Assembly: GCA_035222895.1 (NCBI GenBank)
Contig: JAVYIG010000169.1
Coordinates: forward strand, 496,001-560,000
Source: Strongylocentrotus droebachiensis
Lineage: Eukaryota > Echinodermata > Echinoidea > Camarodonta > Strongylocentrotidae
DNA: 64,000 nt
Direction: 5' to 3'
Both the position numbers and the translations under genes were made by a program. Within the stretch, counting starts at the first letter, position 1, and the number at the start of each line of letters is the position of its first letter. The notes under the pieces are model-generated. The model was given only the letters and a program-made list of their open reading frames with translations, ran no database searches and was not told the origin of the DNA. Of this stretch, positions 1-12,263 are shown one piece after another.

Positions 1-640
1 CACGATATCATAACACACCGCAACACACCGCAATAAATGTGCGTTGTAAAATCAGAGGCACTGAACTGAAAAGAGGAAGCTTAATATGAAAAATAAATGT
101 AAAGGTTTGTGCACTTTTCCCCACAAGTTTGTTTTCGACAGACGCGTATTGTTCAGATTGAAATCTATTGAATCAATGCCATGCATGGATGAGTCGCTAA
201 GCTCGCATGATATGGAATACATATAATTTGTCCACAGAGTAACCGTCATATTTAGTATGTACTCAGCAAGAAGATCCACCGCATATCTATAATATATATT
301 AATTGTGCACAACATGGACATGTGGCAGTGATGCGAACTTAACATACCCCCGCCTTAAACAGTTTAGAAACTCGAGTTTGATCGATTATACCACTCTCTT
401 GAAATGGCATAATCATCGCTCTGTTTAAAATGATTACAACAAGTGTGTATTCCTCTTTAAAATGATACCCAATCTGTTAATATATTTCAGTCATGGAATG
501 TGCAAGGGGGAACGTAAAAGTTGCAAAATACAGTTCTCTAATTGTGCGGACCGGATGTGCATTCTTATTTGCTTAAAGAGTGTTGCATTGTTGTGTAGTG
601 CACTACAGAACAGCACCAGTGATTAGCAACGCATTTTTTT
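1..640. other. AT-rich DNA, no gene seen
   Basis: No convincing coding signal. The stretch around 370-530 resembles 4590-4700 and the outer part of the inverted repeat ending near 5530 (shared pieces about Ctctttaaa-type boxes and a catggaatg-type end), so it is probably a degenerate member of the same dispersed repeat family. Confidence 0.4.
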
Positions 641-647
641 AATTTTT

Positions 648-678
648 AGTAGTAGTAGTAATATTAGTAGTAGTAGTA

Positions 679-718
<40 letters not shown>

Positions 719-764
719 GAGTAGTAGTAGTAATAGTAGTAGTAGTAGTAGTATTAGTAGTATA

Positions 765-793
<29 letters not shown>
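648..793. repeat. (AGT)n microsatellite
   Basis: Interrupted trinucleotide run of AGT with occasional ATT, AGA and AGG variants. It directly abuts the 5' end of a tRNA-derived SINE. The threonine-rich open frame on the minus strand here is only a translation of the repeat. Confidence 0.95.
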
Positions 794-795
<2 letters not shown>

Positions 796-796
796 C

Positions 797-1105
797 GAGG
801 TGTCGTAATCGAGTGCTTTAAGTATTTGACTTCAAATTCAAAGATCATGGGTTCGATCCCCGACACGACATTAATGTCTTTTAGCAAGGCATTAATCAAT
901 ATTTGCCACTCCATACCCATAATAGAAACGGGGACCTGGTAGGATGACGGAAGCCTATGTGGTAGTAGTTGCTAGGGAGCGGAAATGGTGCACATTGTGC
1001 GTGAATAAATCCGATTACTGGGGTAATAACATTTGTAGCGCTTAGAGACAGGTTTTTCACATTAAGCGCTTTTTAAATCGAGATTATCATTATCATCGTT
1101 ATTCA
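797..1105 (+). mobile_element. tRNA-derived SINE, family A, copy 1
   Basis: The 5' part has Pol III-type boxes: an A-box-like stretch near 801-815 and a B-box GGTTCGATCCC near 850-860. The body follows with the family words tttgccactcc and a 3' end of short ATT/ATC repeats. A second copy with the same order of motifs lies at 28575-28880 and 3' fragments lie at 44719-44876. The tRNA-like head cannot fold as a good functional tRNA, so this is a retroposon, not a tRNA gene. Confidence 0.8.
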
Positions 1106-1199
1106 TGATTTGTTATGGTCCATCAAAAGGAAAAATACATGTACAACATCAATATACATTGTTGTGTACTGCTCTGACGGAATCGCTCTACACCACGTT

Positions 1200-1460
1200 C
1201 CAAGCAGACATCCCAAAGTCCTTGAAGTCATGAGGTTCACATTAGCACTTAAAGCCCGTCTGTACTGGTTTGGCCAGGAGGGATTAGACCACACAGCGTG
1301 GTGACTGACAGGTGGTCATCTCATCAACTCAGCTCTCAATTAACATAAAAAAGAGGATCATGGGGGACCAACGGTCACCGATTAGGAATTGTTTTCTATA
1401 TAGTGGGAGCAAGTAGCTACAAGAAGTACAGTGGGGCGTTAAGTTACATGAACTGCATGC
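1200..1460. repeat. Dispersed repeat shared with 44124-44320
   Basis: About 200 bp here matches 44124-44320 closely (shared words include aggattagacca-like, gaggatcatgggggacca and gagcaagtagctacaag). Both copies sit next to SINE-A material, so the piece may be a SINE body or an element that often lands beside it. Confidence 0.7.
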
Positions 1461-1539
1461 TGGTTGTATCAACAGAGCACTGGTGCTAATAATGACGCCA
1501 TATAATATGTAGATTGCAACATGACTGTGCCCCATATTT

Positions 1540-2025
1540 AGTCATTTTAAGAAAGGTACCTTTCGAAAAATGTCTGAATACTGTGCATAGTTTCTTTAAT
1601 ATGCTTTTTGGTGAATTTAATGTCCATCTCTAAGACTGGCTGGGAAGCCGATCCACTTACAGTACTGGTCTTCGAGCTCAATAACTTTCTGATAACTTAG
1701 GCACGCAACACATCGTTAACAATCCAACTCTGGAGGGGTAAATGTGTTAGATGTAGCAATTACAGATCTGCCCTCTACGGCCACATCCACTGCTTATGTA
1801 GGAGCATACCAGACCACAACCAAGTGCTTTTACAGCTCCATATTGTTGTGTTTCGTGACAAGCCATACAAAAGAAAAGTATGGTCCTACAAAGGGTACAT
1901 TAAGGACTTTTAGATTCGCACGAAGACAATGGGGATTGCTACGATCGACGTCCTTGTAATGCACTGCCTTGAATGGACGTCACACGTATCAGTCTACGCA
2001 AATTTAAAAGTCCCTATTCTGGGAT
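1540..2025. other. No gene seen
   Basis: Unassigned DNA; the open frames here are short and carry no recognisable motif. Confidence 0.4.
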
Positions 2026-2090
2026 TTGAGAGGACGTATATCATCAGTCAAGTGGAGTGAAGTTTGTAAAGGGAGTGACCATTACAAATT

Positions 2091-2297
2091 ATGTCCCATG
2101 GCCCCCGAGGTCATCAATGTTACTTTGCAAAAAAGTACATTCCAAGTAAAACAGTTATCAAGAAAACATGTGACAAGGCCCGGTTTGACAATAGAACAAA
2201 AACGTATTTTTGTAAACACAGGAAATATCAAACCCCTGAAGACATTAAAAGTTGCACCAGCGGGAAAGGCATTAAACCAAGCAGAGCAAAATGCTAA
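2091..2297 (+). CDS. Possible small cysteine-containing ORF, doubtful
   Basis: A 68-codon frame that encodes a basic peptide with five cysteines and many lysines, ending in a Cys just before the stop. Its composition looks more protein-like than the surrounding frames. There is no signal peptide, and an in-frame stop lies a few codons upstream, so it would have to start at this ATG or follow a splice site inside it. No family was recognised. It may be a decayed exon or chance. Confidence 0.2.
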   Translation: MSHGPRGHQCYFAKKYIPSKTVIKKTCDKARFDNRTKTYFCKHRKYQTPEDIKSCTSGKGIKPSRAKC

Positions 2298-2330
2298 AAG
2301 GGATTACCACGATTAACTGAAACATAACCT

Positions 2331-2560
2331 TATTGACTGAAACCTCCAAACTAGCAATGCGACATCGGGCCAACGTTGGGCCAATATACCTCGAGGCATC
2401 TGATCAACATAAAGTTTCGACATTGACCCAAAGTTAAAATGTCCGCCACCCCAATATTGACCGGATGTTAGGAAATTATGTTGAAATGTCTGCCAGCCCA
2501 ATGTTGGCCCAACATCATTTCCCGATGTCTGGCTAAAATGACATTCTGATTGTGAGTCAA
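2331..2560. repeat. Short repeat rich in (cc)caatgttgg-type words
   Basis: Contains repeated degenerate words such as gggccaacgttgggcc, ccccaatattg and cccaatgttggcccaac separated by about 50-70 bp. Such runs are common as ends of small DNA elements. No coding sequence was seen. Confidence 0.5.
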
Positions 2561-3119
2561 CATACCTGTTTTTTAATTTCTGACCACATCCTTGCACATA
2601 TATTACCAAATAACTTGATATTTGATCTATACAGTGCGTCTCAGAAAAAAACGAAACCGAGAACTATTGATGTTTTATCATAACTTAATCGCAATTATAA
2701 TTAATAAATGACACATGTTTATAAAGCTTAGATCCTTTTCTTTCATTTGATGCAACTTATATGATGCATATATCATGCTTGTGCGATACCAAATCAATTT
2801 GAAGAGAGGAAACCAAAAAGTCATTTGGCGGACGGTATCTGAATTTCAAGTAGAAAATCACATTTCCAGAAAGTTCAGTTTCCGCCCTTTCCTAGGATCT
2901 CTCTATCAGGAAAAATGAGCAAAGAATAACACATTTCTGTTTGTTTAAAGTGATGCTTGTATTTCCATATGATTTAAACAAATTCCTTTTCACTAGCTGT
3001 CTGCCGTAGAAACAAGTAGAATTGAAAAAAACTTAACTCCGTTTCGGTGACAATAATTCATGCATAAAGTCTGTCGTATTTTGTCTATGCCTTACTTTGT
3101 TAATTATTTTCATTTGCAG

Positions 3120-3659
3120 TTAAAGGTACTATGTCCCATTTGCAGGCCAAACAAATGAAAAAGTTAAATTCCAACTGCATTTGAAAGATAATACTTATTT
3201 AGAACTTCCCTAAAAAAGGTGGGGCTTGAAAATGTCTTCAAGTGGAAAAATAATGACTATTAGTTGCCAAATCGACTTTAGGGCTATAGAGCCCAAAAGT
3301 AATAGTCTTGATTTTCAGACAATTGTACCGAATGGTCATACGTTTTATGCTGCGCAAAGATTCAATCAGTTTAATCTTAGCCATCACAAGAAGTGGGTTA
3401 TTGATGTATAAAAATGCTCATGTACCCTTTACAACTCTTTTCATGTATGTTATTACCAAAGAAGAAAAAAGGCCAGTCAGTCACTCAATAGTGTCTGACA
3501 GTGAAGTCTAGCAAGTAAACGGGTTTCCTTGCATAATTTGAATATGAGGACACTGCTAACGTTTAAATTTCACAGATAGGACATACATGACATATTCATA
3601 ATTCCTGCAAAGTTCTACAGAATTTGAGGTTGGCTGCAAAAGGGACATAGTACCTTTAA
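3120..3659. mobile_element. TTAA-flanked MITE, family 2, copy 1 (complete)
   Basis: Terminal inverted repeats AGGTACTATGTCCC and GGGACATAGTACCT (extended imperfectly to about 25 bp) are flanked on each side by TTAA, the target site used by piggyBac-type transposases. There is no transposase inside. Other copies are at 22178-22939 and, truncated at its left end, 20990-21304. Assignment to the piggyBac group rests only on the TTAA. Confidence 0.85.
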
Positions 3660-3786
3660 TGTGGAAATAAAACATTACAACAAAAAAATAACCCTAAATT
3701 AGATTCCATACTGAATAACTATGATACAATTAGTAGCATGACGCTCGCCACAATAAAATATGCCTACATCATATGGGTTCAAAGAT

Positions 3787-4226
3787 CCAATTTGTTATGA
3801 AGAGAAACATGACCTTGAAAAAACACTGGTTGTACACTGCATGTATTTTATGTTATCTTACTACGTGGCAAAGAGGTGTGTCAATGAAAGCATTTGCTAC
3901 TTTGGTGGCCCATTTTGTTGAATGGACTCTCCACCAACAAAAGATTCATTTTGATATGAAGAGAAACATGACTTTAAGAAAATACTGTTTGTTCAGTTCA
4001 TGAATCTTATGCTATCTTTACTTGGCAAAGTGGTGTGTTTAATGAAAGCATCGTCAACTTTGGTTTCCATTTTGTTGAATAGACTTTCCACCAACAAAAC
4101 GTTCTTTTTGATATGAAGAGGAACATGACCTGAATAAAATACCGTTTGATCACTTCATGTATGTTTTGTTATCTTACTAATTGGCAAAGTGGTGTGTCAA
4201 TGAAAGCATTTGGAACTTTGGAGGCC
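3787..4226. repeat. Three tandem copies of a ~165-bp repeat
   Basis: Three head-to-tail units share the words gatatgaagagaaacatga, ggcaaagtggtgtgt, aatgaaagca and ccaccaacaaaa in the same order. They diverge by perhaps 10-20 percent, so the expansion is not recent. Confidence 0.85.
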
Positions 4227-4599
4227 AAGTATAACATGAAATGAGCAGCAACAAAAAAACAGGAGAAACGGTCTAATTTTATTCGTACTTATTCTTGTAT
4301 GATACCATATGGAAAAGAAAAAACGAATCTCGAAAAATGATACATTTACCGATAAAATAATCAAACAAGGAAGACAAAAACAACATGGGCCGACTGTAGC
4401 ACAAGTTTTCACTTTCAATTCCCTAAAATTTCACTTACAAAAAACTTGTATTAATGTAGAGCCCTTCTTCGATCTATCTTCAATCATTTGTTAAATCAAA
4501 TTCATAAGAGGAATAGTTAACAGCACGCTATACTGGAATATATATTACAAACAAATATTCAGGTATAAAATCCTCAAAAAAAAGTTTGGAAACGCACGT

Positions 4600-5540
4600 T
4601 TGATCCAGTATATCTCAGTTGTAATGGGATAGTTATCGCTTTGTTTAGTATCATTAGAAATTACATGTACATGTTTATCGCTCTTTAAATGGATACCATC
4701 TTTGTTCTGGGGGGGGGGGCGTTTCACAAAACTTGTCATCAGTGACAAAGGACAGTTTGTGTTATAAGCTTCTAAAATCCTTGCTTCTGATTGGTTATCA
4801 ACAGATTTGTCGCAGATTTTTTTAATTTGTCATTGAAAAAAAGGCTTTGTGAAACGGGTCCCCGATGTTCCAGCCATAGAATGAGCAGTACGTCAACATA
4901 ACTTGATAAAGGACAGGGCTAATGTGTTGCTTCATGTTGTAATTATTTATTACAGCACCTGCACTAGCCGCACGTACTGCTTAACAATCAGAGGTATATC
5001 ATTAAGAATCATGGCCTCGGTTATCACTGTTATAGTAAATGTCTTTGTATAGCCTGAAGCTTAAATGGACTTGGTGACATTGTTCAGATGAGAGAATAAT
5101 TTAATGTTAAATATACAATTAAAGATAATCTGACAGTTTGAGTGAAAACAGACCATTATTAATTTTAACAGTTGGAAAAACTTTTCCGATCGTTTTCTTT
5201 ATTCTAAATTTACATTTTAGGTAATGTAAATCGTCACAAAGCAATGAAGACATATTTTTAAAGCCTGCTTTTCTTTTCTTTTGAAGAAGAAACGATTGGG
5301 AATATTTAACAATAGTTGGTAAGCAATAAATGCAGGTGGTGCAGCTGCTGTAGTAAATACATGCAACAAGAAGCAACGCATTAGCTCTGTCCTCTATCAA
5401 GTTATGTTGACGTACTGCGCATTCCTTGGCTGGAACATCAGAACAAAGATAGTATCCCTTTAAAGAGGAATAGACATGTACATGCAATTTATAATGATAG
5501 TAAACATAGCAAAAAACTATCAAATTAAAACAGAGTCAAG
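4600..5540. repeat. Imperfect inverted repeat, ~200-bp arms
   Basis: The left arm (about 4640-4707 plus 4864-4965) is the reverse complement of the right arm (about 5340-5510). Shared stretches include gatgttccagcca, cagtacgtcaacataactt and a run around acagcacctgcac. The left arm is split by a foldback MITE (4708-4863), while the right arm is uninterrupted at the same point. The minus-strand frame across 5119-5523 is a translation of this repeat. Confidence 0.8.
4708..4863. mobile_element. Foldback MITE, family 1, copy 1
   Basis: The ends are mutual reverse complements: gcgtttcacaaaacttgtca at the left and a matching gtgaaacgggtccc at the right, with further inner pairing. Similar elements occur at 10526-10673, 27264-27411 and 58225-58363, all containing a region like ctgattggttatcaacag or its complement. 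No coding capacity. Confidence 0.9.
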
Positions 5541-5609
5541 AAGCAGCACATTAACATATTACTAGTATTACAATTGGTTTTTGTTGGGGGTGGGGGCAAT
5601 TGCTTGGTT

Positions 5610-5885
5610 TAGATGTAGCAATGGCGGATCCAGGTGACCCCCTCCTTTGATGGGGAAAGAGAGAGAGAGAGAGATAGCAATGACAAAAAAGGGAGAAAAC
5701 AAAAAGAAGAAAAATAGGTATTAAAGAGAACAGAGGAAAAATAGAGAGAGAGAAGAAGAAAAAAAATTTACCCTGAGTAACAGGTTGGTGATGTACAGTA
5801 ATGAGTGGGATAAAAAAAACCACCTGAACTGCTAAAATATACACACTTTTGCTCTAGGGGCCCTCTCCCTGGATCCCCTTTAAGA
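5610..5885. mobile_element. Foldback repeat with ggcggatccagg ends and a GA-rich core
   Basis: The left end carries atggcggatccagg and the right end a complementary ccctggatcccc near 5862-5877; the interior is GA-rich. The same end word occurs at 20334-20345 and, inverted, near 24608-24620, so it marks a dispersed element family. Confidence 0.5.
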
Positions 5886-6449
5886 CAAACAATTGTAGGC
5901 AGTGCATATTTCAATGGATAGATTCGAGTTTCCTTCCCCCAAGATGGCTATCCTGTGGATCTGAATTGCTTAAACTAGAATCTCTGCCCCAACCCAGAAG
6001 GGCTTGTGATTACGTGTTTGTAGTGTGCTCTATGCAGTTAAGGGGGGGGGGGGGGTACTATCTCTCTACGTCCCCAAATATATGACCAAGCTGCACTTCA
6101 TTTAATAAGCGCACCTTAAGGACACTCATAATATCACAAATAAAGTAGTCAAACTACAAATATGGCCAGAGTGTCAATTTTGTGCATTACTATTACAATT
6201 AATACACAGTTTTTGGTGTGGGGTCATGAATTGTGTTCAAGTGACCTTATTGGAAGCATATGCGATCCTACAATAATTAATGATCGTTGTCGCGGTTGAA
6301 ATCGAGTCTAAAGTGATGAAATTGGGAATAATAATCTCTTTATGTTGTATAGCTCCCTCTCAAGATTGATAATACATTAGCTTCAAAACAAAGTTTCTGC
6401 GTTGTGTACCTTAAAAGCTTTTAAAACTACCATATGACATGTTAACTAC

Positions 6450-6480
6450 TGCCTAGGTCACATTTGCTCTACGGCTAGGA
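6450..6480. mobile_element. Terminal fragment of MITE family 4
   Basis: The words gcctaggtcacatttgct and ctacggctag match, inverted, the right end of the element at 16929-17479. Confidence 0.6.
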
Positions 6481-7482
6481 TAAACACTATTTTAAAGCCA
6501 GGTTTGTTGTTATAAGACTGTCAAGTTTTTGGTTAAGGGTTCTCTTAGGATAGGACCTACTAAACGATATTAAGGTAACGCAGTTGCACATTGTTTTTGG
6601 TATTGTGCGGATAAACCCTGTAATAGCAAGTTTGTGCCCAAACTTTAGTGTAAAACAATAAGACACAAACAATAAATTTGACATTATACATATATTAGTG
6701 TAAAGAGGACATTTTCATCTTGAAAATGGTGTAGATCGTTATTTAGTTAAAATATCATACGATAGTTGTGAAAGACCTTAAAATTCACAAACGCATTTTG
6801 GACATTGTTGTATAGGAAGAGAGCTGATTGAAGAAAAAAACTTCCGGGAAGAGCCCTAACTTCAATGTGAAAAAAAATAAAACACACACAATAATAATTC
6901 GGATTGTGACATAACATGTGAGAGTAAAATTCATGTTTTAGGCTCTAAAATGGTGTATATCATTATCAGTCAAAATGTCATACGATAGCGTTAAAAGCCT
7001 TCAAAGTTGAACACGCATGTTGGCCATTAGTGTATGTATTATGCGGGTATATAGCCTTCCGATATGCCTTCTAGAGCCCTAATTACCTTATGTAACAATA
7101 AGACAGAGACATGAAGGCTCGGTATGTGAAATAATATATGAGAGTAAAGGACATGTTTACAGCTTTAACATTGAGGATTTCTTTATATTTAGTTAAAATG
7201 TCATATTATAATATAAAGGCCTTTAAAAAAGAAACGCAGTTGCACATTTGTGTTGGTATTGTGCGGATAAACCTTGTAATTGCCGGTTAGAGCCTTATCT
7301 TTCATATGAAACAAAACGATCCATACATAACAATTCGGCATGTAACATAACATATGAGAGTAAGGGACACTATTCCAGCTATAAAATGAAGTATTTCATT
7401 GTTTAATTAAAATGTAATTCGATATTTTTAAATGCCTTTAAGGTTGAAAACGCATGTTGGCCATTAGTGTAAGTAGTATGCA

Positions 7483-7655
7483 TGAATAGCCTTCCGGCAT
7501 ACCTGCTAGAGCCTTAACTACCTTCTGTAACAATAACACGGAAACATAAAGTATTAGTATTATATCACATACCGAGATGTTATGTCTCTGTCTTATTGTT
7601 ACAAAAGGTAATTGGGGCTCTAGTAGGCATATCGGAAGTCTATACAATCATATAA
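7483..7655. repeat. Inverted repeat at the array junction
   Basis: Left arm words ccttccggcatacctgct and agagccttaactacctt pair with right arm words ggtaattggggctct and agtaggcatatcggaag. This marks where the array reverses orientation. Confidence 0.8.
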
Positions 7656-7986
7656 CATACATTATACAACACCTACGTGGATCCTTGTCATTTGATTGGA
7701 GGATTGTTGGTCACATGATATTCAATAGATGGTACATTGCACGGTCGTGCATTTTTGGTTATATGCGCCGTGCATTTTTGGTTATATGCAGACTGCGTAC
7801 CTCTCAGTCGTGCGCGCGCGTATCCCTGCGTGTATCTGACGCGAAGGCAATCTCAATGTAATCGAGAAGGCTTGACTCCAACTTTAATTTATCTTTAATA
7901 TAAGGAGTAAAGCATAATTTGTTGATTAACGTTCTATTAGATCTTCTTCGATGTTGTATAAAACTAATAATGAATGTTTTTCATTC

Positions 7987-8108
7987 GTTCAATAGTGCAA
8001 ATATTTTCATTCCTTGAAAGATTAACGTTAATTCTATTCAACTCGGCTGACGCCTCGTTGAATAGAATGTTAATCTTTCAACTCATGAAAATATTCGCAC
8101 TATTGAAC
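7987..8108. repeat. Long near-perfect hairpin
   Basis: Arms of roughly 55-60 bp pair around a centre near 8050 (left words gttcaatagtgcaaatatt and ctattcaac; right words gttgaatag and aatattcgcactattgaac). It is likely a foldback element inserted near the reversal point of the array. Confidence 0.85.
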
Positions 8109-10525
8109 TCATAACCATTCATTATTTGTATAATAATGGCCAACATGCGTTTTCAACCTTGAAGGCTTTTAAAGCTATAGTATGACATTTGCCCTATTAA
8201 AACAATAAAATATTCCATTTTAAAGCCTGAATGTTGTCCTTTTTGTTATACTCTCATTTGTTATGTCACATGCCGATATGTTTATGTATGGATCTGTTTG
8301 TTTCAGATTGAAGTTAAGGCTGTTAAACGGGACGTTTCTTTTAATCCGTCCTCTACCTACAGCCGTGGTAAAAATGCGTGTTCAGACTCGAGGGCTTTTA
8401 AAACTATAGTATGACATTCTAACTCCGGTCCTGAAAAGCGCTATATAAGAACGAGCTATTATTATTATTAACTACATAATAACTACATAATGATGTACAG
8501 TTTGTACACCATTTTGAAGCTAAAAACTGCTCTGTTAACTCATAAATATAATTACGTCACATACCGAAACTTCTTGTCTGTGTCTTATTGCTCAGGATAA
8601 AAATTGGGGCTCCAAACGGCAATTACGTGGTTTATCTGCACTGATCAAACATAAATATTCAAACTGTTTTTTAAACTTTGAAGGCTTTGTAAACTATCAT
8701 ATCATGTTCTAACAAAATAATAAAATACACCATTTTGAAGATTGAAACCTGCTGTTTACACTGATATATTTCTCATGCCAAATTTCTTGTCTGCGTCTTA
8801 TTGTTTTACACTGAAGTTTGGCCACTAACCGGTGATTACGGGGTTTATCTTAAAATACATACAAAAGTGTGCAACTGCGTTTTCAATTTCGAAGGCCTTT
8901 AAATTATTATTTGACATTTTAACTAAATATACAGAAATCTTCAATGTTAAAGTTGGAAACACGTTCTCTACTCTCATATATTATTTCACTTACCGAGATT
9001 CTAAGTCTCTGTCTTATTGTTAGGGAAGGCAATTAAGGCTCTAGCAGGCATATCGGAAGGCCATACATGCATAACACATACAATAACGGCCAAAGTGCGC
9101 TTTCAACCTTGAAGGCTTTTAAAGCTATTGTATGACGTTTTGACTATAATTAAATACACAATTTTAAAGCCTGAAACCTGTATTTTACTTTCACATGTTA
9201 AGTCACATGCCGATGTTGTATGTATCGCGCTTTTTGTGTCATGTTGAAGTTATCGGCTTTAACCAGACGTTATTTTTATCCGCCCTCTATTTACAATCAT
9301 GGCCGAAATGCGTTATCAAACTTGCTCGGTTTTACAACTAACGTATGGCATTGTAACTATATAATGAAATACATCATTTTGAAGATGAAACCCTCACCTT
9401 TAAACTAATATATGCCTAATGCCGAATTTCTTGCCTGTGTCTTATTGTTTTACACTAAAGTGTGGGTAAAAACCTGCGATTACAGGATTTATCCGCACAA
9501 TACACAAAGAAATGTGCAACTGCTTTCTCAATGTTAAAGGCCTTTAAATTATCATTTGATATTTTAACTAAATATAAAGAAATATTCAATGTTAAAGCTG
9601 TAAACATGCCCTTTACTCTCATATATTATTTCACATATCGAGACTTAACGTCTCTGTCGTATTGTTACATAAGGTAATTAGGGCTCTAGCAGGCATAGAG
9701 GAAGGTTACACCTTCATAATAATACACTAATGGCCAAATTGCGTTTTCAACCTTAAAGGCTTTTAAAGCTATCGTATGACATTTTAACTAAACAATGAAA
9801 TACTCCATTTTAAAGCTGGAATATTGTCCCTAACTCTCATGTATGATGTTACATGCCGGTTTTTTATGTATGGATCTTGTTGTGTAACATTGAAGTTAAG
9901 GCTCTTTTTTATACGCCCTTTTCCTACGATCATGGCCAAAATGCGTTTTCAAACTTGAGGGTTTTTAGAACTATCTAAACTACATAATGACCTACACCAT
10001 TTTGAAGCTACAAATTTGCTATTTACACTTATATCTGTTACATGCCAAAACTTCCTGTATGTGTCTCATTGTTTAATATTACAATTAGGGCTCAAACCGG
10101 CAATTAGGGGGTTTATCCGCACTACACAAACAGAAATAGGTAAACTTCTTTTTGAACTTTAACAAAATAATGAAATTCACCATTTTGAAGTGCAATGTCA
10201 CCTTTGCAGCAACACCGAAAAAGGCCATGGCCTAATATTATCTTGGACAGTCCAAATTGAAGGCGAACAAGGATATTGATATCATAGGTATCGACTGGAA
10301 ACTTCTGTGTACCAGTCCCATATCATTTATGTCTGTTTGAAGTCAGTTTGGCTGTGTGACCGATGCACGTGACAATCAAATATGCAAATGGTGTAACGAT
10401 GGTTACAACACTGGGGTAATTATGAATGGGACACAAACAGCAGACCGACACATGACTGAACGAAATATTACATGGCCTTCGATGGCCAAGAGTTGGTCGG
10501 TTCGAATCGGCTGTGACCGACACCA

Positions 10526-10673
10526 GGGACCCGTTTCACAAAGCTTATTTTCAATGACAATTTACCATAATCAGTGACAAATCTGCTGATAACCAATCAG
10601 AAGCAAGGATTTCAGTAGCTTATAACAACAACTGTCATTTGTCACTGATGACAAGTTTTGTGAAATGGGGCCC
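10526..10673. mobile_element. Foldback MITE, family 1, copy 2
   Basis: The ends gacccgtttcacaaagctt and aagttttgtgaaatggggcc are inverted complements, with pairing inward through gtgacaaatctgctgataac. It lies between two imperfect copies of a gaccgacaccag word, which may reflect the target or a small tandem repeat. Confidence 0.9.
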
Positions 10674-10679
10674 TGACCG

Positions 10680-12263
10680 ACATCAGACCGACTCCAAGGC
10701 CATGATTATGAATTCGGATTTCCAACAATGTTCACAACTGATAAATAGTTTTAGGGTAGTGTGAAGTCCCTCCTATAATGATACTTGTAATGATGACTTG
10801 ACCATAATAACGCTGAAATGCCATTTTGCATATATAAAGTACTATAACTAGTACCATCAATTATCATTACAATTACTAGTAGTGGTTGTTGTAGAAGTAG
10901 TATCACTATAATCGTCATTTGATTACATTTTCCTTGTTGGTTTATGTTTTATGTGTGAGAGAAAGAGAGAAAGAGAGAGTGAGTGAGAGAAGAGAGAGAA
11001 AAGAGAAGGAGAAATCGAGTGAGAGAGATTGAATACAAACCAGAGACATCAAGACATAAAGAAATTGGGTTCTTTACAAACATTGAATCACTTATTTGTC
11101 TACGTCAATTTACTTGTTATCTTCATTTCTTGAATAAAATACCGTGAACTATCCTTGAATTTAATATTTTTTTAAATCATATTCCTGCTAAGTGACTGCC
11201 TTATGAAGTTAAAAAAAAATCATGAGCAATCTGAACAAAGAACAAAGATATGAAATAACATCAGAAGATATCAGCTATCTAGCTTCTTTGGGATTATGAA
11301 AAAATTGAATCAATAATTACGTGAGCACAGGAAGCTAGATCCACTATTTTGATCAGAAAATTTAATAATTCGAAATGAAAACTAAAAATAATACAAGGTA
11401 ATCTTGATATGGCCGAGTCTTATAATTCAGTTATTGTCGAGCATTCGTCTTTCAACAAAATGTTCGCTTCATTAGTGATGCCCGGCCCCTGCTAATATGA
11501 AATTTATTGATTTTCTCTCTCTTTCTCTCTGAAAACCACGAATGCAGACAAAGATTTCAAGAAGTGTACGGTATCCTCGTGTTTGAAAGGGTTTGGCAGG
11601 ATTAATAGTTGCTATCATACGGATATTGATTGGAACTGGGCAAGATTTGACACAAGCAAACGCCATTAGCGGCCAACAAAGGCGGATACCGACGCTTTCA
11701 TCAGACGTCATCATCACCATCATCATCATTATCGTTATTTGTGTCACAATTGTCCACGATATCAGAGTACGCTGCAATTTGGAATCATAATGATGATTGA
11801 ATAATGAACACAACAATAACAACAGTAACAAGTAGGATAACACAAAATAATAATAATCATGAAAACAATAATGATGAACTAAATATTAACAATAAAATCC
11901 ATCATGAATGATGAGGAAAATAATAATGATTATGATAATAACAACATCTGTAATATATAGTGATGGTAATGAAGATGATAATGATGATGACGATGATGTT
12001 GCTTTAAATGTATACAGTATTACAGTTGTTATATGTTAATTTTTTTTAACGAACACCTTGCATGTGAGGGACGCGTGAACGACTGTATTTCTGCATTCAG
12101 TTTGGATACGTTTTCTTTTAGAAAAATAAGTGACAATACAAAAGAGGAGGCATTCTTGATTCATTACCAAACAATACCAGAATCATCAAGCAAAAATAAA
12201 ATGACATTCGAATTATGGCTGTCTATAACATAACCTATCATGATCAGTATATAATTCACTATA
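10680..12263. other. AT-rich DNA with GA and ATC/ATG microsatellites, no gene seen
   Basis: It holds an imperfect GA run near 10955-11025 and dispersed ATC/ATG/AAT trinucleotide runs near 11700-12000. No splice-framed coding segment was convincing. Confidence 0.5.

Larger units (their letters stand above)
6481..10195. repeat. Orientation-reversing satellite-like array
   Basis: A 3.7 kb block is built from diverged ~200-300 bp modules that reuse words such as ggccaaaatgcgttttcaa, aaaggcttttaaagctat, gacattttaactaa, caccattttgaag and gtttatccgcac. Left of about 7560 the modules run in one orientation (gtgcggataaacc near 6607 and 7260); right of about 8130 they run in the other (atccgcac near 9490 and 10113). 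The junction is an inverted repeat at 7483-7655, and 7660-8130 holds unrelated DNA with its own hairpin. No coding sequence was seen. Confidence 0.8.

Noticed and set aside
5119-5523. 134-residue minus-strand protein
   Set aside because: Part of the frame is the arm of an inverted repeat whose other arm is broken by a MITE; no domain was seen.
11472-11843. 123-residue minus-strand protein
   Set aside because: Runs through ATC/ATG microsatellite DNA and a GA run; low complexity and no recognisable domain.
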